Shown here: positions 15,825-24,875 of the stretch, piece after piece
Position numbering within the stretch: position 1 is the first letter of the stretch
How the letters are laid out: each line of letters begins with the position of its first letter
NCBI GenBank assembly: GCA_947574215.1
Contig: CANPIX010000005.1
Span: 1 to 51,467 of the forward strand
DNA: 51,467 bases
Reading direction: 5' to 3'
Origin: an uncultured Mycoplasmatota bacterium
GTDB taxonomy: Bacteria > Bacillota_I > Bacilli_A > RF39 > UBA660
Notes under the pieces: generated by a model
The model's database searches: none
Seen by the model: only the letters and a program-made list of their open reading frames with translations
Told to the model about the DNA's origin: nothing
Position numbers and translations under genes: made by a program

Positions 15825-17564
15825 TTAACATTGTCCTAAAGCACTTGCTATTTCATCACATTCCGTTGGTATTTCGTTTTCGCCATCGTTTTTAGCCACT
15901 TTAATAGTCAACGTTACTCCTGCACGAATCGTAAAATCTTTTGGTTTATCTTGACTAATGATTTTTCCATTCTCGTATTCAGTAGTTACAACTTCATCAA
16001 CAACAAGTTTAATACCGTATTCTTCACAAAAAGCTTCTATCTCTTCTATACTATAACTTCCATCCGTAAAATCGGGGTATTTACTTATAATATTTGGAAT
16101 ATAAAGTGTAATTGTATCTCCAACAGATGCTTTTTCTTGCTCTTTTATGGATTGCTCTATAATTTCTCCATCTTTGTATTTTTCAGGATCTTCTACATCT
16201 TTTTTCTCAATAAGCACTTGTAAGCCTAAAGCTTCCAAAGCTCCTTTTACTTCTAAATAATTTTTTTTCAAATAATTCTCAATCGTTATTTTTGTATCTC
16301 CGACAGAAACATATAAAGTAATTAGAGTACTTTTGGTTCGCTTGCTGTTTGCTGCGGGATTGGTTTTTATCACATGTCCCTCTGCCACTTCACTACTTGC
16401 CTGTTCTTGTTGTTCATCGCTTACCGTAAAACCAACATCTTGTAATTTTCCGATCGCTTCTTGCACCGTCAAATTAGTGACATCAGGAACTGTAATTTCT
16501 TTTTGATTTGTAATAATAGGAATCAAAACAATCACAGAAGTAATTACGACCACAAGACCAGTAAAAATAGAGGCTAAAACAATCAACAGTTTATTTTGTT
16601 TTTTTAAATCCCCTTTTGTTATTTGCTTTGCTATAGGCTTCTCACCTTCACTTTCTTTTTTATTTTCTTTTAACATCTTAGTTACTTTTGTATCATCAAA
16701 ATTATTTTCTGGATATTTAAATACGATTTTAGCCTCTTTCATTCGTTCATCGTTCATACAAGTTTTTAAATCTTCGTGCATTTCTCGCGCATCTACATAA
16801 CGATTTTTTGGATTTTTTGCCGTTGATTTCCAAATGATATTTGCAATACTATTAGGTAAACTAGGAAGTTCTTCTTTTATATCGGGCATCGGTTCTCTTA
16901 AATGTTTTAAAGCAATTTCAACAGCATTGTCTCCACGAAAAGGGAGTTTACCCGTTAACAATTCATACATAACAATACCCATAGAATAAATGTCGCTTTG
17001 AAGACTAGAACCTTTTCCATTGGCTTGTTCAGGAGGAAGATAATGTACACTTCCCATCACAGAATTGGTTTGTGTAAGCTGAGTTGCGTTCATTGCCATA
17101 GCGATTCCGAAATCAGTTATTTTAATAAGACCATTTTCTAAAATCATAATGTTTTGTGGTTTAATATCACGATGGATAATATAAGAATCATGAGCAACAC
17201 TCATTCCATCAGTAATTTGTAACATAATATCTATAACTTCGCTTGTTGTTAACTTTCCACGTTTTTTAATCAAATCCTTTAAATGTTTTCCTTCAATGTA
17301 TTCCATTACAATATAGTAATCCCCATTGTCCTCACCAACATCATAAACTTCAACAATATTGGAATGATTCAAACTACTTGCGGATAAAGCTTCTCTTTGA
17401 AAACGATGAACAAATTTCTCATCGCTGGCAAGATCACCTCGTAATAGTTTAATAGCAACATTTCGATCCAGTATTGTATCATAAGCTAGGTATACATTAG
17501 CCATTCCACCTTCTCCAATGGATTTGATGACTTGGTAACGATCACTAATCTTTTGCCCCTTCAT
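15825..17564 (-). CDS. prkC: PASTA-domain serine/threonine protein kinase
   Basis: 579 aa. Hanks-type kinase domain at residues 10-270 with the glycine loop (GEGGMANVY), Lys39, HRDIKPQN (131-138) and DFG (151-153). One membrane segment lies at about 326-350, then three extracellular PASTA repeats that sense muropeptides or lipid II. ATG at 17564 is preferred (AGAAGG 6 bases upstream). The ATG at 17570 abuts the site. The tail after the third PASTA repeat (PTECDEIASALGQC) carries two cysteines, which is unusual. Forms a kinase/phosphatase pair with prpC. Indicates that the organism has a peptidoglycan wall. Confidence 0.96.
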   Translation of the reverse strand: MKGQKISDRYQVIKSIGEGGMANVYLAYDTILDRNVAIKLLRGDLASDEKFVHRFQREALSASSLNHSNIVEVYDVGEDNGDYYIVMEYIEGKHLKDLIKKRGKLTTSEVIDIMLQITDGMSVAHDSYIIHRDIKPQNIMILENGLIKITDFGIAMAMNATQLTQTNSVMGSVHYLPPEQANGKGSSLQSDIYSMGIVMYELLTGKLPFRGDNAVEIALKHLREPMPDIKEELPSLPNSIANIIWKSTAKNPKNRYVDAREMHEDLKTCMNDERMKEAKIVFKYPENNFDDTKVTKMLKENKKESEGEKPIAKQITKGDLKKQNKLLIVLASIFTGLVVVITSVIVLIPIITNQKEITVPDVTNLTVQEAIGKLQDVGFTVSDEQQEQASSEVAEGHVIKTNPAANSKRTKSTLITLYVSVGDTKITIENYLKKNYLEVKGALEALGLQVLIEKKDVEDPEKYKDGEIIEQSIKEQEKASVGDTITLYIPNIISKYPDFTDGSYSIEEIEAFCEEYGIKLVVDEVVTTEYENGKIISQDKPKDFTIRAGVTLTIKVAKNDGENEIPTECDEIASALGQC

Positions 17565-17566
17565 TA

Positions 17567-18316
17567 TCATCCTTCTTCACCACTTTCCTTTATTTCTAAA
17601 TAAGCAATGGAGACATTGTCTTGCCCACCTCGTGCATTGCATTTACGTATTAATTTTATAACTTTTTCTTCTATAGAAAGTGTTTCATCATTTAAAACAC
17701 GTTCTATTTGTTCATCGCTTAGCATATTTGTGAGTCCATCACTACATAATAGAATCGCCTCACTCGTTAGATCTACATCAAAAATATCAAGCTCTACTTT
17801 TTCCATTGCTCCAAGAGCTTTCATTAAAACATTCTTTTTTGGGTGGTATTTGGCTTCTTCTTCCGTTAATTGACCTGTTTCTACAAGCAAATTCACTAAA
17901 GAATGCGGTTTAGTAACTTGATGCAAATGACGGTTTTTTAAAACATATCCAGTAGAGTCTCCAATATTTCCAAAAATCAAATATTTTTTTGTTAAAAGAG
18001 CTAGAACCAAAGTAGTTCCTAGTCCAGTGGCGTTTGGATTTTTTTTCGCGTATTCAATTATTTCATTATTTACTTCACTAGCGTTATCGTTCATCCAGTT
18101 AACAGCGTCTTCTAAAGAGCCTACACTCGCCATTGAACTAAAGCGTTTTCCATAATGTGTTACCGCAAGACTAGATGCTACTTCTCCTGCTCTATGTCCT
18201 CCCATTCCATCCGCTACCATTAATAAATATTCACCACTATTATTTTTTAGTATGGTTACACTATCTTCGTTATGACTTCGCACACGCCCTGCATCGGTTA
18301 AATAAAAACTTTTCAT
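17567..18316 (-). CDS. prpC: PP2C-family serine/threonine phosphatase
   Basis: 249 aa metal-dependent phosphatase that opposes PrkC. Motifs with metal-binding acidic residues: ADGMGGHRAGE, GDSTGY, LCSDGLTNML and GGQDNVS. The ATG overlaps the rlmN TGA (ATGA at 18313-18316), and its own TGA is 2 bases from the prkC start, so the three genes form a coupled operon. Confidence 0.95.
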   Translation of the reverse strand: MKSFYLTDAGRVRSHNEDSVTILKNNSGEYLLMVADGMGGHRAGEVASSLAVTHYGKRFSSMASVGSLEDAVNWMNDNASEVNNEIIEYAKKNPNATGLGTTLVLALLTKKYLIFGNIGDSTGYVLKNRHLHQVTKPHSLVNLLVETGQLTEEEAKYHPKKNVLMKALGAMEKVELDIFDVDLTSEAILLCSDGLTNMLSDEQIERVLNDETLSIEEKVIKLIRKCNARGGQDNVSIAYLEIKESGEEG

Positions 18317-19335
18317 TTTTCCACCTCTTTACTTCTCAACTGCCCACAAGCAGCTGAAATTTTGCCACCAAATTCTTTTCGAATTGTAACGTTTATGCCC
18401 CTATTTTTCAATACAGCACAAAAATTGCTAATCGTTTCTTTATCACTTTTATATAAATGAATATGATTGGTTTCATTGTAAGGAATCAAATTCACATAAA
18501 CATTCATATGGGATAAAAGAGAAGCTAATTCCTCAGCACAATTCTTATTATCATTTATCCCTTTAAGCATAACATATTCTATAGTTACTCGTCTATTAGT
18601 ATATGCAATATAGTCCTTTATAGCCCTAATTAGTTGACTAATATTATACACTTGATTGACTTTCATGATTTTATTTCTAATTTCATCATTGGGCGCATGC
18701 AAGGAAATTGCTAAATTTATTTGAATGTTTTCTTTCATTAAATCATATATTTTTGGAACCAATCCACTAGTTGATAACGTAATATGACGGATCCCCAAAG
18801 CTAAACCTTTGGCATCATTAATAATGCGAATAAAAGCAAGAACATTTTCATAATTGTCTAAAGGTTCTCCAATACCCATAAGAACTACACTTGAAATACG
18901 GTCCCCAATATCACTCTCAATAGCTAAAATTTGGGAAACCATTTCAAACGTTTCTAAATTTCGCACTTTTTTCAGTCTACCCGATTCACAAAATTGACAT
19001 CCCATATTACATCCTACTTGGCTTGATACGCAAAGACTTATTCCATAATCATGATACATAACAACCGCTTCTATGTAATTTTGATCTTCAAGTTCAAATA
19101 AATATTTACGCGTTAAGGTATCTCGTTCTTTACGAATTATTTTTGGCATTGCAAAAGAAAAATCTTCTTTGATTTTCTCACGAATTTCTTTTTTTAGATT
19201 TGTCCATTCTTCTACATTTGAAATTTTCTTTTCATATAACCATTCAAATACTTGCAAGGCTTTAAACTTTTTTTCTTCAATACTCAAAAAATACGTTTCT
19301 AGTTTTTCTCTTGTAAAACCATAAATATTATTCAT
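18313..19335 (-). CDS. rlmN: 23S rRNA/tRNA adenine-C2 methyltransferase
   Basis: 340 aa radical SAM enzyme that methylates C2 of A2503 in 23S rRNA and A37 in some tRNAs. Radical SAM cysteines in GCNMGCQFC and the C-terminal catalytic cysteine in SAACGQL are present. Ribosome site AGGTGG is 5 bases before the ATG. A TATAAT box lies at about 19355-19360, so this is probably the first gene of the rlmN-prpC-prkC-rsgA-rpe operon. Confidence 0.96.
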   Translation of the reverse strand: MNNIYGFTREKLETYFLSIEEKKFKALQVFEWLYEKKISNVEEWTNLKKEIREKIKEDFSFAMPKIIRKERDTLTRKYLFELEDQNYIEAVVMYHDYGISLCVSSQVGCNMGCQFCESGRLKKVRNLETFEMVSQILAIESDIGDRISSVVLMGIGEPLDNYENVLAFIRIINDAKGLALGIRHITLSTSGLVPKIYDLMKENIQINLAISLHAPNDEIRNKIMKVNQVYNISQLIRAIKDYIAYTNRRVTIEYVMLKGINDNKNCAEELASLLSHMNVYVNLIPYNETNHIHLYKSDKETISNFCAVLKNRGINVTIRKEFGGKISAACGQLRSKEVEK

Positions 19336-19368
19336 AATTCCACCTAATTACAAATTATACCACGTTTT

Positions 19369-19400
19369 TAAAAAAAGAAAAAATAGCATCCACGCTATTT
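19369..19400 (-). terminator. terminator of the fmt operon, just upstream of the rlmN promoter
   Basis: Minus-strand hairpin AAATAGC-(GTGGAT)-GCTATTT at 19381-19400, followed by a T-rich tract TTTCTTTTTTT. A TATAAT box for rlmN follows within about 15 bases, so transcription stops and restarts here. The stretch 19401-19594 between this hairpin and the stop of the next gene is AT-rich, and I see no convincing gene in it. Confidence 0.75.
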
Positions 19401-19594
19401 CATAGAAAATAAATTTATTTTTTTTCTTATCAACTATTCAATTTTATTTTTCTCTTGTTCCATAATCACATTATAAGTTTTTTCAAAGCTATTAATAGTT
19501 TTAAGTTTTAAACATATTAACCTTTTTAAATTTATCTTGAAACAAATTTTAAAGACTTTTTATTTGCAACTTCTTCACTTGAATACAATTAAAC

Positions 19595-20218
19595 TTAATT
19601 AATTAAATGAAACACCAAATAATACATTTCGGACTCTGTTTCAATTGTAATAGACTGTATTTGAATCTCACTCATTATTACGATAATTTTTATTTGTTCC
19701 TGATCTATACTTGTTTTGTATTCGTAAGTTATTTTATCATTTTCTTCCAAAATATCTGTATTTTCACCGGGTATATCGTTAACAATTTTTTGTAAAAAAA
19801 ATACATTTAAAAAATTACTATTAATATTTTCATATAAAGTTGAAATTGCTTTTTTCTGGTTCACTAAATTTTCATAAGCAATTCCCTCTTCAATCGTATA
19901 ACTTATAATCCCATCTTGTCTTTCTCTATAACCTTTTGTTATCCCATTTTGCACTTTGCCTTCGTATTTGATTGTTTCATCTTGTTTGACAATTGTGTAG
20001 GTAAAAGCATAATTATCTCTTTGCAAAGCTAACCAATTTTCTTCACTTATTTTTCTATTTTTATCCTGAATACTCTCATTAACTTTTTTAGGTGAAACTT
20101 GATTTGCTATAGACACGATTCCAATCAATAAAGTTAAAATTAAGATCCAAAGAAACAAAACCATTAAAGAATGCCACCTTGGATGTTTCCAACATTTTTT
20201 TATAAATTCTTTATTCAT
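19595..20218 (-). CDS. unknown single-pass membrane protein
   Basis: 207 aa with a basic N terminus, one hydrophobic segment (about residues 17-37, LMVLFLWILILTLLIGIVSI) and a soluble, probably extracellular, beta-rich C-terminal part. No cysteines or catalytic motif recognised. Its start overlaps the fmt stop (ATGA at 20215-20218), so it is coupled to fmt. In Bacillus rsmB lies at this place in the gene order, but this protein is not a methyltransferase. Confidence 0.75.
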   Translation of the reverse strand: MNKEFIKKCWKHPRWHSLMVLFLWILILTLLIGIVSIANQVSPKKVNESIQDKNRKISEENWLALQRDNYAFTYTIVKQDETIKYEGKVQNGITKGYRERQDGIISYTIEEGIAYENLVNQKKAISTLYENINSNFLNVFFLQKIVNDIPGENTDILEENDKITYEYKTSIDQEQIKIIVIMSEIQIQSITIETESEMYYLVFHLIN

Positions 20219-21156
20219 AAAATACCTACTTTTTTACCAATCCATTTTTCTTTATCAATCCCATTTAAATATTCTTTTATATTCATTTCTTTTTTTCCAA
20301 ATGGTTTTATTTTTGTTAAATAAATAATCCCATCTTGACAAGCAATTCCTAAAGTATTTTTAGTTACTTCTACAATTTTTCCTACTTCTTCTTGAATTTC
20401 TTTCGTTTCAAAGTAAGCTTCTAATACTTTGTATTCTAAATTATCGACCATAAAGTTGGCTAAAGGCCAAGGATTTAAACCTCGAATATGATTTAAAACT
20501 TCCTGTCCCTTTTTATGAAAATCTATTCTTTCTTCTTCTCTTTTAATGGTATAGGCATAGGTTACTTCTTCTTCATTTTGTTTTATTCTCTCATTAGTGC
20601 CATTTACAATACTAGGCAAAACCTCGATTAATAAATCAGCACCTAATTGTGATAACTTTTCATGAAGTGTTCCAACATTATCACTTTCTAAAATTTTGTA
20701 TTCTTTTTGTGAAATAATATCTCCACTATCCATTGCTTCATCCATATACATAATCGTAATTCCTGTTTTATCATCGCCATTTAACAAACATTTATGAATT
20801 GGAGCTCCTCCGCGATATTTTGGCAATAAAGAAGCATGTACATTAATACAACCAAGTCTTGGAAAAGTAAGAATCTCTTTTGGCAAAATTTGCCCATAAG
20901 CACAAGTAATAATTATATCGGCTTCTGTATTTAAAATGAAAGAAAAATCCTTTCTTATTTTTTCAGGTTGAAATACAGATATCTTATGCTTCTCTGCCTC
21001 TATTTTTACAGGAGTCTTCGTTAATACTTGTTTTCTTCCTACAAGTTTATCAGGTTGTGTGACTACAAGTACTACATTTGTATTCTCTATTAGTTTTTGT
21101 AAAACTGGAACTGCAAAATCAGGAGTACCCATAAATATCACTTTTAAGTCTTTCAT
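20215..21156 (-). CDS. fmt: methionyl-tRNA formyltransferase
   Basis: 313 aa enzyme that formylates initiator Met-tRNA using 10-formyl-THF. It has the MGTPDFAVPVL N terminus, the folate-site and catalytic region NVHASLLPKYRGGAPI, and a C-terminal OB-fold domain. Ribosome site AGGTGAAG. A TATAAT lies about 20 bp upstream, immediately after the terminator of the preceding gene. The peptide deformylase gene def, often next to fmt, is not adjacent here. Confidence 0.96.
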   Translation of the reverse strand: MKDLKVIFMGTPDFAVPVLQKLIENTNVVLVVTQPDKLVGRKQVLTKTPVKIEAEKHKISVFQPEKIRKDFSFILNTEADIIITCAYGQILPKEILTFPRLGCINVHASLLPKYRGGAPIHKCLLNGDDKTGITIMYMDEAMDSGDIISQKEYKILESDNVGTLHEKLSQLGADLLIEVLPSIVNGTNERIKQNEEEVTYAYTIKREEERIDFHKKGQEVLNHIRGLNPWPLANFMVDNLEYKVLEAYFETKEIQEEVGKIVEVTKNTLGIACQDGIIYLTKIKPFGKKEMNIKEYLNGIDKEKWIGKKVGIL

Positions 21157-21183
21157 AATGTCTTCACCTAATAAAATTATACA

Positions 21184-21212
21184 TAAAAAAAAGAAAATAA
21201 GCGACTATTTTC
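21184..21212 (-). terminator. terminator overlapping the stop codon of the 246-aa gene
   Basis: Minus-strand GAAAATA (21206-21212) pairs with TATTTTC (21193-21199) around GTCGC/T, followed by eight T. The TAG stop at 21205-21207 lies inside the stem. Confidence 0.7.
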
Positions 21213-21945
21213 TAAATTTTTTAATAGTATGTATAGCAAGCCTTCTTACAGGTGTATTTTTTTCATGAAAAGCATCTGCTGCTATACATTGTTCTGCTTT
21301 ATCAAGTTCATCTTCTGTCGCATTTTTTTGTTTTAATTTTTCTCTAAGTAACCCTAATTGGTAGTATAAAATATATTTTTTATTGTCATAACCACAATTA
21401 CAATATAAATTTTCAAAGTCTTCTATATATTTTATTTTTTCTTTATTGGAAGAAATTTTTCCTAAATAAACATCTTGTGTTGGTTCTTTATAAACTTTTT
21501 CTTCTGCATTTAATTTCTCTAACTTTTCTTTCTCTTTTATTAATTGTTCTTCTAAAAAAGGTAAGACATAATTGACTGCTTTTAATGTTCTTTTTTCTTT
21601 TACGTATTTCCTAATTGCTTTCGCAGAACATATCAAAAACAATACAGAATAAAAACTAACCACTATAGCAGGATTAAAAAATCCTCCTACGTATATTATG
21701 AAGAGAGATAGCAAACAATTTATTCCAATTAGGCATCCAATTTCACTTAAAAGTTTTTTAAATGTATTTTGTTCTAACAAATTCTTTTGATACTCGTATT
21801 CTTCTTTTTTTTCTTGTAATTTTTCTAAAATATTTTTTTGACATAAAACGTCTTCAAATCCTTTAAAAGGAGTAAAAATTTCCTTTTTTTTACCGTTTTC
21901 TACTATAACCTTACCATTTATGTAAATATATTGTTTTTTGTACAT
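21205..21945 (-). CDS. unknown membrane protein with coiled coils
   Basis: 246 aa. Charged coiled coil at residues about 40-60, two adjacent hydrophobic segments at about 66-105 (a hairpin through the membrane), then a second long Lys/Glu coiled coil and a C-terminal helical part with three cysteines (NLYCNCGYD, AEQCIAAD). No family recognised. It lies between priA and fmt, where def is common in relatives. The last codons are part of the terminator hairpin. Confidence 0.7.
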   Translation of the reverse strand: MYKKQYIYINGKVIVENGKKKEIFTPFKGFEDVLCQKNILEKLQEKKEEYEYQKNLLEQNTFKKLLSEIGCLIGINCLLSLFIIYVGGFFNPAIVVSFYSVLFLICSAKAIRKYVKEKRTLKAVNYVLPFLEEQLIKEKEKLEKLNAEEKVYKEPTQDVYLGKISSNKEKIKYIEDFENLYCNCGYDNKKYILYYQLGLLREKLKQKNATEDELDKAEQCIAADAFHEKNTPVRRLAIHTIKKFRK

Positions 21946-22011
21946 TTTTTTCCTCTTTTCAATTTTTGAATGACTCCTATACTAACAAAAATAATAAAAA
22001 AGATCAAATTC

Positions 22012-24195
22012 TTATATTTTGACAGGATTGACATCAATTTCTAAACTGACTTTTTTGTTTAAAACAAACAATTTATCAAGTTCTTTTAAAACAGGAAATA
22101 ACGCATCATCAAAACGATATTTTACTACAATGTTAAAGCGATAAATATTGTTCACTTTAAACACATTGGCAGTCGTTGGTCCTAACACAATCGAAGTATC
22201 CGATATTTTTTTCTTTAAGTAATTTGCAACTTTTGTAGCCTCTTTACTACATTCTTCATATTCTTTACTCGTAATTTTTAAACTTACTAAAAAATAATAA
22301 GGAGGATATTTTAATTTTTTTCGTATATTCATCTCATACATATAAAATTTTTCATAACTTTGTTCTTCAACACATTTTAAAATAGGATTGTTTGGATTGT
22401 AAGTTTGCAAAACAACTGTTCCTAAAGTATCCTTTCTTCCAGCCCTACCAGCTGCTTGGTATAAAAGACTAAACGTTTTTTCTCCACTTCGAAAATCGGG
22501 TATATTTAAACTTTCATCAGCATTTATAACTCCTACTAAACTAACACGTGGAAAATCAAGACCCTTACTAATCATTTGTGTTCCTAATAACAAATTGTAT
22601 TCCCCACTTTTAAATTTTTCTACAATTGTCTCATAACTGTTTTTCTTTCTTGTCGTATCAGCATCCATTCTTAGTACTTTAATATCTGGAAATAATTCTT
22701 TTACAATTTGTTCTAACTTTTCCGTTCCTAATCCATAAAAATTCAAATTTTCTTTGCAATCGGGACAATTCTCTTTTTTGAATGTAGTGTAACCACAATA
22801 ATGACATCTTAAACTATGATTGGTTTTGTGATACGTTAAAGTGATATCACAATTAGGACATTTATAGGTAAAACCGCAATTGCTACATGTAATCGTAGTT
22901 GCAAATCCTCGTCTATTAAGAAGTAAAATAATTTGTTCCTGGCGACTTAATGAAGCTTCTATCTCCGTTTTCAATCGCTCACTTATAATACTATTTCCTT
23001 TTTTTATTTCTTGAGCCATATCTATACTGATACAAATCGGCAACAAATTTTTATTGACACGATTTTTAAGTTCTAAACGAGTGTATAAGTTTTTTGTCGT
23101 TTTCGCCATACGTTCCAAAGTAGGAGTAGCACTGCCTAAAACTAAAGGAATTTCATTAATTTCAGCACGAAACTCTGCTACTTCAATCGCGTGATATCTT
23201 GGAGAGTTCTCTTGTTTATAAGAATCCGAATGTTCTTCATCAACAATAATAATTCCTAAATTATTAAGTGGAGCAAAAATGGCACTACGAGCTCCTATTA
23301 CAATTTGAACTTCCTTTCTTGTAATCTTACGCCATTCGTCATACTTTTCCCCTTGAGATAGACCACTGTGCAAAACCGCAACATTGTCTTGAAATCTTGC
23401 CTTAAAATTGGAAACAAACTGAGGCGTCAAACTGATTTCTGGAACCAAAACAATCGCCGTTTGATTTCTATTTATAACTTCTTCAATCACTTGCATATAA
23501 ATTTCAGTTTTACCACTTCCTGTTACACCATGTAATAAAAATTTGTGATGTTTTTTTAAGTTTTCTACAATGGCATCAAAAGCAATTTTTTGTTCCTCAT
23601 TCAAAACTTTTTTCACATCTTGTTCTCTGCTTTTATTTTGTAAACGATACACTTCTTCTTTTTGTTCTATAATTATTTTCTTTTTTAATAAAGTATTTAC
23701 ACTCGATACGGATATCTTATTGGCTTCACTTTTTTGTAAAAACCCTGCTTTTTTAATACCGTTTACAATGTCTATTTGACGTTCACTTGTACACAACGAT
23801 ATTGCTTTTTTATACTCGATTGCCATAGAAAGATATGTTTCAAATTTTTTATTCACATTGGTTTTTAATGAGGCTTTTAAAGCGCTTGGAAGCATGATTG
23901 CAAAAGCACTTGATAAACTGCAAAGATATGTATCTTTCATAAAAGTTCCTATTTTTAGAAGTTCATTGTTTAAAACAATTTCTTCATCAATTACATCCAA
24001 GACTTCCAATATTTCAAAATTTTTTTCACAACTGTCTTTAACGCTTAGTATATAACCTTCTAATTCTCGATGATTAAATGGAATTCTTACCCTCTTTCCA
24101 ACTTTTATTTCCTTTTCTAAAAAAACAGGTACTTTATATGTATAGGTTTGATCCAACTGTTTATTTTTAAGTTCTAGTAGCACATCGATATACAT
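22012..24195 (-). CDS. priA: primosomal replication-restart helicase PriA
   Basis: 727 aa superfamily 2 helicase that reloads the replisome at stalled forks. N-terminal DNA-binding domain, Walker A (GVTGSGKTE), DEEH box, GSATPT, eight zinc cysteines in four CxxC pairs (CSNC, CPNC, CHYC, CPDC) between the helicase lobes, and QAAGRAGR motif VI. Full length. Head of the conserved priA...fmt...rlmN block. Confidence 0.97.
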   Translation of the reverse strand: MYIDVLLELKNKQLDQTYTYKVPVFLEKEIKVGKRVRIPFNHRELEGYILSVKDSCEKNFEILEVLDVIDEEIVLNNELLKIGTFMKDTYLCSLSSAFAIMLPSALKASLKTNVNKKFETYLSMAIEYKKAISLCTSERQIDIVNGIKKAGFLQKSEANKISVSSVNTLLKKKIIIEQKEEVYRLQNKSREQDVKKVLNEEQKIAFDAIVENLKKHHKFLLHGVTGSGKTEIYMQVIEEVINRNQTAIVLVPEISLTPQFVSNFKARFQDNVAVLHSGLSQGEKYDEWRKITRKEVQIVIGARSAIFAPLNNLGIIIVDEEHSDSYKQENSPRYHAIEVAEFRAEINEIPLVLGSATPTLERMAKTTKNLYTRLELKNRVNKNLLPICISIDMAQEIKKGNSIISERLKTEIEASLSRQEQIILLLNRRGFATTITCSNCGFTYKCPNCDITLTYHKTNHSLRCHYCGYTTFKKENCPDCKENLNFYGLGTEKLEQIVKELFPDIKVLRMDADTTRKKNSYETIVEKFKSGEYNLLLGTQMISKGLDFPRVSLVGVINADESLNIPDFRSGEKTFSLLYQAAGRAGRKDTLGTVVLQTYNPNNPILKCVEEQSYEKFYMYEMNIRKKLKYPPYYFLVSLKITSKEYEECSKEATKVANYLKKKISDTSIVLGPTTANVFKVNNIYRFNIVVKYRFDDALFPVLKELDKLFVLNKKVSLEIDVNPVKI

Positions 24196-24225
24196 TTTTC
24201 TTCACCTAGACAGTATTATAGCAAA

Positions 24226-24252
24226 ACAAAAAAAAAAGAACCAGTTGTTCTC
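24226..24252 (-). terminator. terminator after the DNA glycosylase gene
   Basis: Minus-strand AGAAC (24247-24251) pairs with GTTCT (24237-24241) across AACTG, followed by a run of about ten T. Confidence 0.75.
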
Positions 24253-24273
24253 ATAGCAAATTATAAAAAGCAT

Positions 24274-24759
24274 TTATTCTACATTTATATATTTTTTTAT
24301 AATTTGATATTCTTTAATTAATTCTTCTGTTTTCACTTTACAATTTGCAGGAGACGTACTTGGCAAACAGATAACTGGCAAATGAATTTGATTTTTAAAA
24401 AATTTTTCATAATATCGAAAAGCTGTTTTCCCTGTGGTAAAAATTATTTTTATTTGGCTTTCCTTTATTATTTTTTTCAAATGGTTTGGTTTGGCGTTTT
24501 TGATGCTAGCATCACTAGATCCTTTTATAGAACAAGAAGCTAGTACATCCCATAAGGCAATGGAATGATTTAATAAAAAATCTACTTTGTCTTCTATTTT
24601 TTCTTGAAACACACTTTCCATAATTGGCCAAAACCGATTTTTAGGATGAGCATAATAAAAACCAAGTTCTCTTGATCTCACACTAGGCATTGTTCCTAAA
24701 ATAAGAACTTTAGAATTTTGATTATAAATTGGTTGTAGCGTATGTCTTACTTGTTTCAT
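24274..24759 (-). CDS. DNA-deoxyinosine / Mug-type uracil-DNA glycosylase family protein
   Basis: About 161 aa. Motif 1 GTMPSVRSRELGFYYAHPKNRFWP (residues 22-45, given in part) and the C-terminal LPSTSPAN loop are those of the UDG-superfamily branch annotated as hypoxanthine (deoxyinosine) DNA glycosylase. It removes deaminated bases in base-excision repair. The ATG at 24759 is chosen over an upstream start at 24858, because the extra 33 residues are hydrophobic, cover a likely TATAAT promoter, and only the inner ATG fits a GGAAG site. Confidence 0.85.
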   Translation of the reverse strand: MKQVRHTLQPIYNQNSKVLILGTMPSVRSRELGFYYAHPKNRFWPIMESVFQEKIEDKVDFLLNHSIALWDVLASCSIKGSSDASIKNAKPNHLKKIIKESQIKIIFTTGKTAFRYYEKFFKNQIHLPVICLPSTSPANCKVKTEELIKEYQIIKKYINVE

Positions 24760-24875
24760 AATCTTCACTTCCAAAACAATTATAGTAAAAATTACTAAAA
24801 AAAGATAGATGGAATACATTGAATATGATATCATAAATTTAAACATAAATTTGTTCATAAAAAAGGAGTGAGAAT

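Noticed and set aside
19401..19594. Possible small gene reading ...SSEEVANKKSLKFVSR on the minus strand
   Set aside because: No start codon with ribosome site, and the frame is closed shortly upstream. Probably chance in AT-rich DNA.
24760..24858. Hydrophobic N-terminal extension of the DNA glycosylase
   Set aside because: Overlaps a TATAAT box and lacks a ribosome site. The family starts at MKQVRH-like positions.
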